Shown here one piece after another: positions 28,310 through 37,453 of a DNA stretch of 64,000 bases. Source of the stretch: CAVSUR01 sp963731285 (GTDB lineage Bacteria > Actinomycetota > Actinomycetes > Streptosporangiales > Streptosporangiaceae); the NCBI GenBank assembly GCA_963731285.1, contig CAVSUR010000014.1, positions 1,299,691 through 1,363,690 of the forward strand. The letters run 5' to 3'. The number at the start of each line of letters is the position of its first letter. The stretch's first letter is position 1. The notes beneath the pieces were generated by a model. That model saw only the letters and a program-made list of their open reading frames with translations, was not told the origin of the DNA and searched no databases. A program made the position numbers and the translations under genes.

Positions 28310-29146
28310 TCAGGGGCCGAGGTCCCATAGCAGCCGGTAGTACCGGGTCCGGGCCGGATCGGCGCCGACCCCGTAGGCCGTCAGCAGCACGTCTTCCCAG
28401 CCGGGCCCGTAGTTCCACTGCGTGCTCCAGGTCGCGATGGCCAGGTCCGCCCACCGGTCGGCCACGCCGAGGTCCCCGAGATCCACGTGCCCGGACCAGT
28501 TCCCGTCGTCGGTCAGCAGCGTGTTCGGCGCGCAGCTGTCGCCGTGGCAGACCACGAGCCGGTCGGCCGGTGGCGGGTCGGCGAGCAGGTCCAGGGCCCG
28601 GTCCAGCCCGAGCGGCGCGTGATCCTCATGCCAGTCAGCCGGGCTGACCAGGCCGTCCGCGACACGCCCCCGGACTTTGCCCAGCCGGTCCGTGGCCGAC
28701 CAGGAGAACGGGCAGGAGACCACCGGAAGCGCCTCGTGCAGGGCACGCAGCCCGGCGCCGATGGCCGTCACGGCCGTGCGCGGCCGCGCCAGCCACTGGT
28801 CGGTGACCGCGCTGGCGCCCGGCAGCGGCGCGGTCACCAGCCACCCTCCGGTGTCGTCCCGGCCGCGGTCCAGCAGCCGGGGCACCGGAGTGAACGCCCG
28901 AGCCCACTCCAGCCGGTCCGCCTCGGCGCCGAGGTCGATCCCGCTCGCGGTCGGGGTCCACTTCACGAAGCAGCGGCCCGGGCCCGCGCCGACGTCAAAG
29001 GTCCGGCCGCCCAGCTCGTTGAGCCACACCAGGCGGATCGTCCGGCCCGCGGCCACGGCCCGGACGACAGGCGGCACGGTCGCCTCCGGCGGCGCGACGG
29101 CGCCGGACGGCAGCGGCAGGCCAGGCTGCGGGCACTCCGGGCTCAC
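28310..29146 (-). CDS. APH(3')-like aminoglycoside phosphotransferase
   Basis: 278 residues, closely patterned on aminoglycoside 3'-phosphotransferases, which inactivate kanamycin/neomycin-type drugs by phosphorylation. Catalytic block VVCHGDSCAPNTLLTDDG (HGD, N) and metal-binding GHVDLGDLGVADRWADLA are present, with the Trp-rich end ATWSTQWNYGPGWEDVLLTA. The start is a GTG. It converges closely with the response regulator. Resistance is an inference from family; an intrinsic or self-protection role is possible. Confidence 0.82.
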   Translation of the reverse strand: MSPECPQPGLPLPSGAVAPPEATVPPVVRAVAAGRTIRLVWLNELGGRTFDVGAGPGRCFVKWTPTASGIDLGAEADRLEWARAFTPVPRLLDRGRDDTGGWLVTAPLPGASAVTDQWLARPRTAVTAIGAGLRALHEALPVVSCPFSWSATDRLGKVRGRVADGLVSPADWHEDHAPLGLDRALDLLADPPPADRLVVCHGDSCAPNTLLTDDGNWSGHVDLGDLGVADRWADLAIATWSTQWNYGPGWEDVLLTAYGVGADPARTRYYRLLWDLGP

Positions 29147-29210
29147 GTGCCCATTACGCCACCACGGGCCGGCTGGCGTCGCGGCATTTTGCTGCCTGAT
29201 GGTTTCTGGC

Positions 29211-29978
29211 TCATAGTGTCGTGGCGATACCGCCGTCTACCGGGATGACCGCGCCCGTGACGTACGCGCCCGCCCGGGACGCCAGGTAGACGGCGACGCC
29301 GGCCATGTCGTCGGGGCGGCCGATGCGCCCCAGCGGCGCGGTGGCGATGATCTCGTCGCCGAATTCCGCCAGTGTCGCCGCCATCATCCTGGACTCGAAC
29401 GGGCCTGGCGCGATCGCGTTCACGGTGACGTGCCGCGGGCCCAGGTCCCTGGCCAGCACCCGGGTCAGCTGGTGCAGTCCGGCCTTGCTGGCCGAGTAGG
29501 AGTAGTTCGGAAGCGCGGGGACCCGCAGCCCGTCAATGCTGCCGACGTTGATGACCCGGGCCGGATCGTCCGCGGTGCCGGCCGCGGCCAGCATCGGCAA
29601 AAAGGCCCGGGTCAGGAAGAACGGGGCCTTGAGGTTGAGGTTCACGATCTTGTCCCAGGCTGCGCCAGGGAACTCGGTCAGCGGGGCGCCCCAGGTCGCG
29701 CCCGCGTTGTTGACCAGGATGTGCAGCTGCTGCTCGCGCTCGGCCACCGCGGCGGCCAGTCGCAGACACTCGTCTTCTGTCGACAAATCAGCAGGGATGG
29801 CGGTGACCGGCCCGTGGCTGGCCAGCTCGTGCGCGGCGGCCGCGCAGGCGTCCGGATTGCGGGAGCTGATGGTGATCCGCGCCCCGGCGTCCAGCAGGCC
29901 GCGGGCGATCATTAGCCCGATCCCGCGGGTTCCGCCGGTGACGACAGCCACCTTGCCGGCCAGGTCGAACAGGTCCAT
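29211..29978 (-). CDS. SDR-family oxidoreductase
   Basis: Classical short-chain dehydrogenase, 255 residues. The cofactor motif VVTGGTRGIGLMIARGL, NNAG in ILVNNAGATWG, the catalytic Ser-Tyr-Lys in NVGSIDG and YSYSASKAG, and the end VTGAVIPVDGG are intact. An Arg in SSRNP suggests NADP preference. GAGGAG precedes the ATG. The substrate cannot be assigned. Confidence 0.9.
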   Translation of the reverse strand: MDLFDLAGKVAVVTGGTRGIGLMIARGLLDAGARITISSRNPDACAAAAHELASHGPVTAIPADLSTEDECLRLAAAVAEREQQLHILVNNAGATWGAPLTEFPGAAWDKIVNLNLKAPFFLTRAFLPMLAAAGTADDPARVINVGSIDGLRVPALPNYSYSASKAGLHQLTRVLARDLGPRHVTVNAIAPGPFESRMMAATLAEFGDEIIATAPLGRIGRPDDMAGVAVYLASRAGAYVTGAVIPVDGGIATTL

Positions 29979-30060
29979 GTCGGCTCCTCACCAGGCGCGC
30001 GGGACGGCCCGCCGCCGCGTCCGACCCGACCTCACGAACGCGATCCTAGGGCGCCTGGCC

Positions 30061-30105
30061 GGGCCAGGCTCGACCGGGCCAGGCTCGACCGGGCCAGGCT
30101 CGACC
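30061..30105. repeat. Three exact 15-bp tandem repeats
   Basis: GGGCCAGGCTCGACC occurs three times head to tail, followed by the start of a fourth copy (GGGCT), between the SDR gene and the next plus-strand gene. Each unit is a multiple of three but no coding frame uses it. Confidence 0.85.
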
Positions 30106-30137
30106 GGGCTGTCAGTGGCGGGGTTTAGGCTCGCGCC

Positions 30138-30545
30138 GTGGGCACGGAGAACACCGGTACGCGGCCGGCCGGGGCGGAGCGTGCGAGCAAGGACGGGCCG
30201 CACCCGGACGCGGCCTGGCCAGCGACGCCAGAGGAGCGCTACGAGGACCTGGTCGACGATCTCGTCGGCATCCCCGGTGTCACGCCGCCGCGCGGCGGCG
30301 GAGGGTTCGGCCGGACCGCGCTGCGGTTTGAGAACAAGATCTTCGCGATGCTGGTGCGCGGTCAGCTGGTGCTCAAGCTGCCCGCCGGCCGGGTCGATGA
30401 TCTCGTGGCAGCCGGGCACGGAGTCCGGTTCGACGCCAACAAGGGGACGCCGATGCGGGAGTGGCTGAGCCTCGATCCCGGGTCGGGGCTGCCCTGGGCG
30501 GCGCTCGCCCGCGAGGCTCTCGACCGGGCGCGGACGGGCCGCTGA
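30138..30545 (+). CDS. TfoX-N/MmcQ-like small protein
   Basis: 135 residues starting at GTG. The C-terminal part (RFENKIFAMLVRGQLVLKLP, then VDDLVAAGHGVRFDANKGTP and MREWLSL) matches small actinobacterial proteins of the TfoX N-terminal/YjbR-like fold. The first 40 residues are disordered. The function is unknown. It is followed by another hypothetical gene on the same strand. Confidence 0.7.
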   Translation: MGTENTGTRPAGAERASKDGPHPDAAWPATPEERYEDLVDDLVGIPGVTPPRGGGGFGRTALRFENKIFAMLVRGQLVLKLPAGRVDDLVAAGHGVRFDANKGTPMREWLSLDPGSGLPWAALAREALDRARTGR

Positions 30546-30634
30546 CGCCATCCGGGCCGGTCGGGCCGTTCCGGCGCCGGCGGCGGCCAGGCCGCAGTCT
30601 GCGCTCGCCGGGCGCGGCCCCGTATTGTGGCCTG

Positions 30635-31051
30635 GTGTACGACCACGACCCGGATGAGCTGGCGGTACTCGGGTGGGAGGAGTTCATCACCCGGCAGTGG
30701 GAGTCAATTTTCGCCGGCTACCGGTCCTGGACCGGCCTGCGGCGGATCGGCAGGCGCTGGAGTGATCTGATCGAGGCCGGGCTTGGCTGCTCCCAGGAGA
30801 TCGCCGACCGGCTGGTCCGGGCGGAGGTCATCGACCGCGCCGACCGTGACCTCGAGATCACCGCCGATGCGGGCGCGCTGGTGCGCGCGATGGCCCGCGT
30901 GGTCGCCGATCTGCGTCTCGACCTGGCCGAGATGGCCGGAGACGGCGAGCTCACTGCCGAGGCAGCCGCGGCGCTGCTGGACGCGCACGCCCGGCTGCTG
31001 GCCCACATCCGCAGCTACGCGCTCGGCCCCGAGGATCCCGAATATGCCTGA
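30635..31051 (+). CDS. Hypothetical protein
   Basis: 138 residues from a GTG start (MYDHDPDELAVLGWEEFIT). Mostly helical and acidic, with RIGRRWSDLIEAGLGCSQEI and a Glu/Ala-rich C-terminal half. There is no signal peptide or membrane segment. I do not recognise the family. Codon use and length look genuine. Confidence 0.6.
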   Translation: MYDHDPDELAVLGWEEFITRQWESIFAGYRSWTGLRRIGRRWSDLIEAGLGCSQEIADRLVRAEVIDRADRDLEITADAGALVRAMARVVADLRLDLAEMAGDGELTAEAAAALLDAHARLLAHIRSYALGPEDPEYA

Positions 31052-31169
31052 GCTGACCACCGGGGCCGGCTGGCCGGCGTCATGGTGCCAGCATGAGCAC
31101 GGGCCGGACGGGATGTTCCGCGACGGCCTGCTGATGGACCTGCTCCGCGGCGGGCTGGCCAGCTGCTAG
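31044..31169 (+). CDS. Possible small ORF (41 aa) overlapping the previous stop
   Basis: Begins MPELTTGAGWPASWCQHEHG at an ATG inside the last codons of the preceding gene and ends GLLMDLLRGGLASC. The overlap would suit coupled translation, but there is no homology I can name. Low support. Confidence 0.25.
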   Translation: MPELTTGAGWPASWCQHEHGPDGMFRDGLLMDLLRGGLASC

Positions 31170-31179
31170 CGCGGGCCGG

Positions 31180-32194
31180 TCATGCGGTCCGGGACAGGCC
31201 GCCGGCCACCTTCTCGGCGATCAGCTCGAACGACCGGATCCGGTCGGCTACGTCGTACACCATCGCGGTCAGCATCAGCTCGTCGGCGCCGGTCCGCGCC
31301 AGCAGGTCCGCGAGCCGCGCCCGCACTGTGTCCGGCGACCCGATGGCCTGGTCGGCCGAGCGCTGGCGCATCTGCTCGCGCTCGGCGTCGGGATAGGGGT
31401 AGGCCGCCGCCTGCTCCGGACTGGCCAGCGGCTGCGGCCGCCCGGCCCGCAGCTGCAGGAACGACAGGGACGAGGGGCCGGTCAGCCACTGCGCGCGCTC
31501 GTCGGTGTCGGCGCAGACGGCGTTCACCGCCACCATCGCGTAGCGGCCGGCCGAGTACGGCCGACGGCTGGAATGACTGCCGGTACAGCGCCAGCGCGGG
31601 AACCGTGTTGGCCGCGCTGAAATGGTGCGCGAACGAGAACGGCAGCCCGAGCAGGCCGGCCAGCTGCGCGCTGAACCCGCTGGAGCCGAGCAGCCAGATG
31701 GCCGGCATGTCACCCCGGCCGGGCGTCGCCATGATCGGCACTGACGGGTCCGCGCCGGTGAACAGCCTGATCAGCAGGCCCAGCTCGGCCGGGAAATCCT
31801 CGGCCGACAGGCCGGCCATGGTGCGGCGCAGCGCCAGCGCCGTGCGCTGATCGGTGCCCGGCGCGCGGCCGATACCCAGGTCGATCCGGCCCGGGTGCAG
31901 CGCCTCCAGGGTGCCGAACTGCTCGGCCACCACCAGCGGCGGGTGGTTGGGCAGCATCACCCCGCCCGAGCCGACCCGGATCGATGACGTCGCCGCGGCG
32001 ATGTGCGCGATCAGCACCGCCGGGGCCGAGCTGGCGATCGCGGGCATATTGTGGTGCTCGGCGACCCAGAACCGCCGGTAGCCGAGTTCCTCGGTCCGCC
32101 GGGCCAGCTCGGTGGTGTGCGCCAGCGCCTGCCCCGCTGTGGTGCCCGCAGCTACCGGGGCCAGGTCCAGAACCGACATCGGTACATCGATCAC
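31180..32194 (-). CDS. LLM-class flavin-dependent oxidoreductase (one frameshift)
   Basis: Luciferase-like monooxygenase family using reduced FMN or F420. The N-terminal block MSVLDLAPVAAGTTAGQAL, then FWVAEHHNMPAIASSAPAVL and GSGGVMLPNHPPLVVAEQFG are typical of the MsnO8-type group. Near 31560 the frame changes, and the rest (AVNAVCADTDERAQWLTGP to GADELMLTAMVYD) continues in another frame to 31180. About 337 residues when joined. The start is a GTG five codons before the first ATG. Confidence 0.82.
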
Positions 32195-32362
32195 ATATCC
32201 GCCAACCCGCCGCCCGGCCGGTTTCTTCCGCCGGCCGCGCAGGCCAGCGGCGTGCGGCCTGCCGCAGCCCCGGTAACGACCGACCCGGGGCGTGTAACCG
32301 GGATCAAGCTGCGGTAGACAAGGGCAGGGCCACGCCTGAGTCGCGATCGCTGGAGGTAGCAA

Positions 32363-34015
32363 ATGCCGACCACCCCGCTGCGCGAGTGCCCGGCCTGGAA
32401 GGCGCTTGACCAGCACTACGCCGCGATCGGGGGCAGGCACCTGCGCGAGCTGTTCGCCGCCGACCCCGGACGCGGGGAGCGGATGACGGCCAAGGGTGCC
32501 GGGCTCTACCTGGACTACTCCAAGAACCGGATCACCGACGAGACCGTGGCGCTGCTGGTCCAGCTGGCGCGCGAGTGCGAGCTGGAGCAGCGGCGGGACG
32601 CGATGTTCGCCGGCCAGCGGATCAACGTATCGGAGAGCCGCGCGGTGCTGCACGTGGCGCTGCGGAAGCCCGCGTCAAGCTCGCTGGTGGTGGACGGCGC
32701 CGACGTCGTCGCGCAGGTGCACGAGGTCCTGGGCCGGATGGCGGACTTTGCCCGCCGGGTCCGTTCCGGTGACTGGAAGGGCTACACCGGCAAGGCGATC
32801 AGGAACATCGTCAACGTCGGCATCGGCGGCTCGGACCTGGGACCGGTGATGGCCTACGAGGCGCTGCGGCACTACACCAGACGGGACCTGACGTTCAGGT
32901 TCGTGTCCAACGTGGACTCCACCGACTTCGTCGAGGCCACCCGCGACCTGACGGCCGACGAGACACTGTTCATCATCTCGTCGAAGACGTTCGGCACGCT
33001 GGAGACCATCACGAACGCGAACTCGGCGCGCGACTGGCTGGTCGGCCAGCTCGGCTCGCCGGACGCGGTGGCCCGGCACTTCGTCGCCGTGTCCACCAAC
33101 GCGCAGGAGGTGTCGGCGTTCGGCATCGACACTGCGAACATGTTCGGGTTCTGGGACTGGGTCGGCGGCCGCTACTCGATGGACTCGGCCATCGGGCTGT
33201 CCACCATGCTGGCCCTCGGCCCGGAGGGCTTCGCCGAGCTGCTGGCGGGCTTCCACGAGATGGACGAGCATTTCCGCACCACCCCGCTGGAGCGCAACCT
33301 GCCGGCGCTGATGGGGCTGCTGGCGGTGTGGTACCGCGACTTCTTCGGCGCGCAGACCTACGCCGTGCTGCCGTATGAGCAGTACCTCAAGCGGTTCCCC
33401 GCCTACCTGCAGCAGCTCACGATGGAGTCCAACGGCAAGCACGTCACGCTGGACGGCGTGCCGGTGGACTACCAGACCGGCGCGGTCTACTGGGGCGAGC
33501 CGGGCACCAACGGCCAGCACAGCTTCTACCAGCTCATCCACCAGGGCACCATGCTGATCCCGGCTGACCTCATCGGCTTCGGGCAGACGCTGAACCCGCT
33601 CGGCGATCACCACGACATCCTGTCCTCCAACGTGTTCGCCCAGGCGCAGGCGCTGGCATTCGGCAAGACCGAGGCCGAGGTGCGGGCCGAGGGAACCGCG
33701 CCGCAGGTAGTGCCGCACCGGGCGATGGAAGGCAACCGGCCCACCAACGTGCTGCTGGCCCGGGTGCTGACGCCGCGGCTGCTCGGCGCCCTGGTGGCGC
33801 TGTACGAGCACAGCGTGTTCACCCAGGGCACGATCTGGAACATCGACTCTTTCGATCAGTGGGGCGTCGAGCTGGGCAAGGTACTGGCCGCGGCGATCAT
33901 CCCCGAGCTGACCAGCGAGACCCAGCCGCCGCTCGACCACGATTCGTCCACCAATGCGCTGATCCGGCGCTACCGCGCCCTGAAGGGCCAGAAGGAGAAC
34001 GCAGATGGCAACTGA
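32363..34015 (+). CDS. pgi: Glucose-6-phosphate isomerase
   Basis: Interconverts glucose-6-P and fructose-6-P. 550 residues, full length. Phosphate-binding VNVGIGGSDLGPVMAYEAL, SSKTF and the two PGI signatures are present: VYWGEPGTNGQHSFYQLIHQ (His/Glu region) and TIWNIDSFDQWGVELGK (catalytic Lys). GGAGG precedes the ATG. The 3' end overlaps gnd by 11 bases, linking glycolysis and pentose phosphate genes in one operon. Confidence 0.97.
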   Translation: MPTTPLRECPAWKALDQHYAAIGGRHLRELFAADPGRGERMTAKGAGLYLDYSKNRITDETVALLVQLARECELEQRRDAMFAGQRINVSESRAVLHVALRKPASSSLVVDGADVVAQVHEVLGRMADFARRVRSGDWKGYTGKAIRNIVNVGIGGSDLGPVMAYEALRHYTRRDLTFRFVSNVDSTDFVEATRDLTADETLFIISSKTFGTLETITNANSARDWLVGQLGSPDAVARHFVAVSTNAQEVSAFGIDTANMFGFWDWVGGRYSMDSAIGLSTMLALGPEGFAELLAGFHEMDEHFRTTPLERNLPALMGLLAVWYRDFFGAQTYAVLPYEQYLKRFPAYLQQLTMESNGKHVTLDGVPVDYQTGAVYWGEPGTNGQHSFYQLIHQGTMLIPADLIGFGQTLNPLGDHHDILSSNVFAQAQALAFGKTEAEVRAEGTAPQVVPHRAMEGNRPTNVLLARVLTPRLLGALVALYEHSVFTQGTIWNIDSFDQWGVELGKVLAAAIIPELTSETQPPLDHDSSTNALIRRYRALKGQKENADGN

Positions 34016-35042
34016 CTCGCCGATGCAGCTGGGCATGGTCGGCCTGGGCCGGATGGGCGCCAACATCGTCCGCCGGCTGATGTACGACGGCCACCAGTGC
34101 GTGGTCTACGACGTCAACCAGGCTGCCGTCCGCGACCTGGAGGGCGAGGGCGCGACCGGCGCGAGCTCGCTCAAGGACTTCGCGGCCAAGCTGGACAAGC
34201 CCCGGGCGGCCTGGCTGATGCTGCCGGCGGGCATCACCGGCGCGACCCTGGACGAGCTGGCGGAGCTGCTCGAGCCTGGTGACACGGTGATCGACGGCGG
34301 CAACTCCTACTACCGCGACGACATCGCCCGGGCCAGGCAGCTCAAGCCCAGGCAGCTGCACTACGTGGACTGCGGTACCTCAGGCGGGGTGTTCGGCCTG
34401 AAGCGCGGGTACTGCCTCATGATCGGCGGCGAGGACGAGCCGGTGCAGCGGCTGGACCCGATCTTCAAGACCATTGCCCCCGGCATCGGCAGCGCCGAGC
34501 CCACCCCCGGCCGGACGCGGACCGGTGGCACCGCCCCGGACGGCTATCTGCACTGCGGGCCGAACGGCGCCGGGCACTTCGTCAAGATGGTCCACAACGG
34601 GATCGAATACGGGATGATGGCCGCCATCTCCGAGGGACTGTCCATCATCAAGCACGCCAACATCGGCCAGGAGCAGCAGCAGCACCGCCTCGACGCGGAG
34701 AACACGCCGCTGCGCGATCCCGAGAACTACCAGTACGACATCGATGTCGCCGAGGTCGCCGAGGTCTGGCGCCGCGGGTCGGTGGTCGGCTCGTGGCTGA
34801 TGGACCTGACCGCTGACGCGCTGGCGCGGTCACCGCAGCTGGACAAATTCGCCGGCCGGGTCTCCGACTCCGGCGAGGGCCGGTGGACGGTGCTCGCCGC
34901 CGTGGACGAGGGCGTCCCCGCCCCGGTCATCACGGCCGCGCTGGTCCAGCGGTTCGAATCACGCGGCCTGGGCCTGTTCACCGACAAGGTGCTGTCCGCG
35001 ATGCGCAGCGAATTCGGCGGTCACGCGGAGCAGGCCGACTAG
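34005..35042 (+). CDS. gnd: 6-phosphogluconate dehydrogenase, short decarboxylating type
   Basis: Oxidatively decarboxylates 6-phosphogluconate to ribulose-5-P. 345 residues, the shorter GndA/YqeC class, often NAD-preferring. NAD(P) motif GLGRMGANIVRRLMYDGH, DGGNSYYRDDIARA, catalytic region CGTSGGVFGLKRGY, and Lys in GHFVKMVHNGIEYGMM. It overlaps pgi and is convergent with rpiA, which acts on its product, across a G-rich tandem repeat. Confidence 0.95.
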   Translation: MATDSPMQLGMVGLGRMGANIVRRLMYDGHQCVVYDVNQAAVRDLEGEGATGASSLKDFAAKLDKPRAAWLMLPAGITGATLDELAELLEPGDTVIDGGNSYYRDDIARARQLKPRQLHYVDCGTSGGVFGLKRGYCLMIGGEDEPVQRLDPIFKTIAPGIGSAEPTPGRTRTGGTAPDGYLHCGPNGAGHFVKMVHNGIEYGMMAAISEGLSIIKHANIGQEQQQHRLDAENTPLRDPENYQYDIDVAEVAEVWRRGSVVGSWLMDLTADALARSPQLDKFAGRVSDSGEGRWTVLAAVDEGVPAPVITAALVQRFESRGLGLFTDKVLSAMRSEFGGHAEQAD

Positions 35043-35054
35043 CCGCTGACGAGG

Positions 35055-35250
35055 GCCCGCGGGGTCCGAGGAAGCGGCTCAGCGGGGGTCCGGGGGTCGC
35101 CTCCCGGGCGAGCGCTGCCCGCGGGGTCCGAGGAAGCGGCTCAGCGGGGGTCCGGGGGTCGCCCCCGGGCGAGCGCTGCCCGCGGGGTCCGAGGAAGCGG
35201 CTCAGCGGGGGTCCGGGGGTCGCCCCCCGGGCGAGCGGGTACCGCGGGGT
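35055..35250. repeat. G-rich 61-62 bp tandem repeat, three copies plus remnant
   Basis: Units start at 35055, 35117 and 35178 with GCCCGCGGGGTCCGAGGAAG and continue GCGGGGGTCCGGGGGTCGC; a decayed fourth follows. It fills the gap between the convergent gnd and rpiA stops. Runs of four to five G make quadruplex formation on the plus strand plausible; a bidirectional termination role is inference. Confidence 0.85.
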
Positions 35251-35282
35251 CGAGCGACCGGCTACCCGGGGGGCCCGGGGGC

Positions 35283-35924
35283 TCACCCGGGGATACTCTG
35301 CTCGATCTCGTCGCCGTGCGCGATCAGGATGACGGAGACCAGGTCGGGCGGGAACAGGCCGTGCTCCACCAGGCCCGGCGTCGCCGACAGGCGCGCGGCG
35401 AGCCCGGCCGGGTCGCCGAAATCCCCGCCGTAGTCGGCGATCACGCCGCCGTCCGGGCTGCGCGGCACGTCTCGCAGCGTGACCGGGTCCAGCCGCCGCA
35501 GGGTGGCCCGCAGACCGAACTCGGCCAGCTCAACCGGGATGGGCGGGTGCAGGACCCGGACGGCCTTGGTCGAGTCGGCGATGACGACGAACCGGTCCGC
35601 CGCGGCGGCGACGATCTTCTCCCGGGTATGGGCTGCGCCGCCGCCCTTCACCAGCCAGCCGCCCGGCGCGATCTGGTCGGCGCCGTCGATGGTCACGTCC
35701 AGCCGGTCGATGGCCGCAAACGGCTCCACCACCAGGCCCAGCCGGCGCGCGGCCTCCTGCGTGCGCGGCGAGGTGGCCACGCACCGGATCGACAGCCGCC
35801 GGGCGGCCAGGATGGGCAGCAGGTGGCCGACCGTGGATCCGGTCCCCAGACCCACCAGCATGCCGTCTTCGACGAAGGCGGCAGCCGCCTGCGCCGCCGC
35901 CTGCTTCTCGGCATCAGGATTCAC
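35283..35924 (-). CDS. rpiA: Ribose-5-phosphate isomerase A
   Basis: Interconverts ribulose-5-P and ribose-5-P. 213 residues from a GTG start. GLGTGSTVGHLLPILA binds the substrate phosphate, VTIDGADQIAP carries the active-site Asp pair, and WLVKGGGAAHTREKIVA has the catalytic Lys/Glu region. It sits opposite pgi-gnd, completing a small pentose phosphate cluster. A longer upstream reading frame is unlikely since homology starts at NPDAEKQAAAQAAAAFV. Confidence 0.93.
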   Translation of the reverse strand: MNPDAEKQAAAQAAAAFVEDGMLVGLGTGSTVGHLLPILAARRLSIRCVATSPRTQEAARRLGLVVEPFAAIDRLDVTIDGADQIAPGGWLVKGGGAAHTREKIVAAAADRFVVIADSTKAVRVLHPPIPVELAEFGLRATLRRLDPVTLRDVPRSPDGGVIADYGGDFGDPAGLAARLSATPGLVEHGLFPPDLVSVILIAHGDEIEQSIPG

Positions 35925-36242
35925 GCCGCCTAGTCTGGCACCGCCGCGCTGCCCGGCGCGGCTCGCGAGTCGCGTCGCGCCGGCGCCGCAGGCGACAATG
36001 CGGCCATGCCGGATTCCCGGTGGCCGCGAGCCGAGCGGCTCGGCCCGCGCCGCATAGTCAGGGCTATCCGTGCCGCGACCGGAATACAGCTCCGGGTCGC
36101 CGGCCCGTGCCCCTGGGGGCAGGGCGGTGCGGTCCCGGCCGACCGCAGAAGCCGGCCCTCGGCAGCCAGCACGGGCGCGCGTCAGGGAAGATAAACGGTG
36201 CCGGAAGCGGAACCAGGGCAAGGCGGGGAGGCTGAGCACGGC
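35925..36242. other. Intergenic region, rpiA / MgtE-N gene
   Basis: Divergent promoter region of about 318 bases. It contains GC-rich self-complementary words such as GCGCGGCTCGCGAGTCGCG, and a possible alternative GTG start at 36198 for the downstream gene (AGGGAAG upstream). No gene, RNA or clear promoter box is seen. Confidence 0.5.
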
Positions 36243-37451
36243 ATGACTACCTACGCGACCGAACAGGTTTTCACCTCCCGCCTCAGCGGGCGCCCGCTGC
36301 TGGACAGCGACGGCCTGGCCGTCGGCCGGATCCGCGACGTGGTGATCCTGCCGACGGCCGGCCAGGAGCCGCCCCGCGCGATCGGCCTGGTGGCCACGCT
36401 GCACCGGCGCCAGATCTTCGTCAACCTGGGCCGGGTAGCGGAGATCTCATTCGACGGGGTGCGGCTGCGCGGCGGCACCGTCGACCTGCGCCGGTTCAGC
36501 CGGCGGACGGGCGAGATCCTGGTCTCCGAGCTCTCCGACCGGCCCGTCACCGGCGGCGTCGTGCTCGACGTGGCCATCTCCGCCTCCGAGCACAGGCTGG
36601 GCGGATGGGAGGTATCCGCGGTGGCGATCGGCCGCGGGCGCGGGCTGCGGCATCACCCGACGATGATCGTGCCGTGGACCGACTGCCCGGAGCTGTTCGT
36701 GGTGGAAGCGCAAGACGAGCAGCTGGTCGAGCTGCGGGAGATGCACCCGACGGACCTGGCGAATGCGGTCGGCGCCATGTCCGGAGCCCGACGGCGGCAG
36801 CTGGCCGAGGCGCTGCAGGACGAGGAGGTCGCCGACCTGCTGGAGGAGATGGACGAGCAGGATCAGGTCCGGTTCCTGGCCATGCTCGGCCTGGAGCGCA
36901 GCGCCGACATCATCGAGGAGATGGAGCCCGACGACGCCGCGGACCTGCTGGCCGAGATGCCGGACGACCAGCGCGAGCGGCTGCTGGCGGCGATGGAGTC
37001 AGTGCAGGCGGCGGACCTGCGCCGGCTGCTGGGCTACGATGCGACCACGGCGGGCGGCCTGATGACCTCCCAGCCGCTGATCGTCACGCCCGAGACGCCG
37101 GTGGCCGAGGTGCTGGCCCGCATCCGCGAGCCGGACCTCCCGGTCACCGCGGCCGCGCAGGTGTATGTCTGCGAGCCGCCGATGACCACCCCGACCGGCC
37201 GCTTCCTCGGCACGGTGGGATTCCAGCGGCTGCTGCGCCAGCGGCCGTCCATGCCGATCGGCCAGTGCGTGCGGCAGAGCAACTTCGTCCGCGCTGACCT
37301 GCCGGAAAGCGAGCTGGCCGCGCGCCTGGCCGCCTACGACCTGGTCGGGGTGGCGGTCTGCGACGCGGGCGGCCGGCTGCTGGGGGCGGTGACCGTCGAC
37401 GACGTCCTGGACCGGCTGCTGCCGGCCGACTGGCGCAGGAAGGGAGGGTAG
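36243..37451 (+). CDS. PRC-barrel/MgtE-N/CBS protein without transporter domain
   Basis: About 402 residues. An N-terminal PRC-barrel-like part (LLDSDGLAVGRIRDVVILP, two copies) is followed by an MgtE intracellular N domain (MHPTDLANAVGAMSGARRRQ, EEMDEQDQVRFLAM, MEPDDAADLLAEMPDDQRER) and a CBS pair (ATTAGGLMTSQPLIVTPETP to GAVTVDDVLDRLLP). The MgtE membrane channel is absent, so it may sense Mg2+ or nucleotides for a partner. The DUF1003 gene follows after two bases, a pairing common in actinobacteria. An in-frame GTG 45 bases upstream is an alternative start. Confidence 0.85.
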   Translation: MTTYATEQVFTSRLSGRPLLDSDGLAVGRIRDVVILPTAGQEPPRAIGLVATLHRRQIFVNLGRVAEISFDGVRLRGGTVDLRRFSRRTGEILVSELSDRPVTGGVVLDVAISASEHRLGGWEVSAVAIGRGRGLRHHPTMIVPWTDCPELFVVEAQDEQLVELREMHPTDLANAVGAMSGARRRQLAEALQDEEVADLLEEMDEQDQVRFLAMLGLERSADIIEEMEPDDAADLLAEMPDDQRERLLAAMESVQAADLRRLLGYDATTAGGLMTSQPLIVTPETPVAEVLARIREPDLPVTAAAQVYVCEPPMTTPTGRFLGTVGFQRLLRQRPSMPIGQCVRQSNFVRADLPESELAARLAAYDLVGVAVCDAGGRLLGAVTVDDVLDRLLPADWRRKGG

Positions 37452-37453
37452 CC

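Noticed and set aside
34940..34970. A GTTCGAATC word resembling a tRNA T-loop
   Set aside because: It lies inside the gnd coding sequence and no acceptor or anticodon stem surrounds it.
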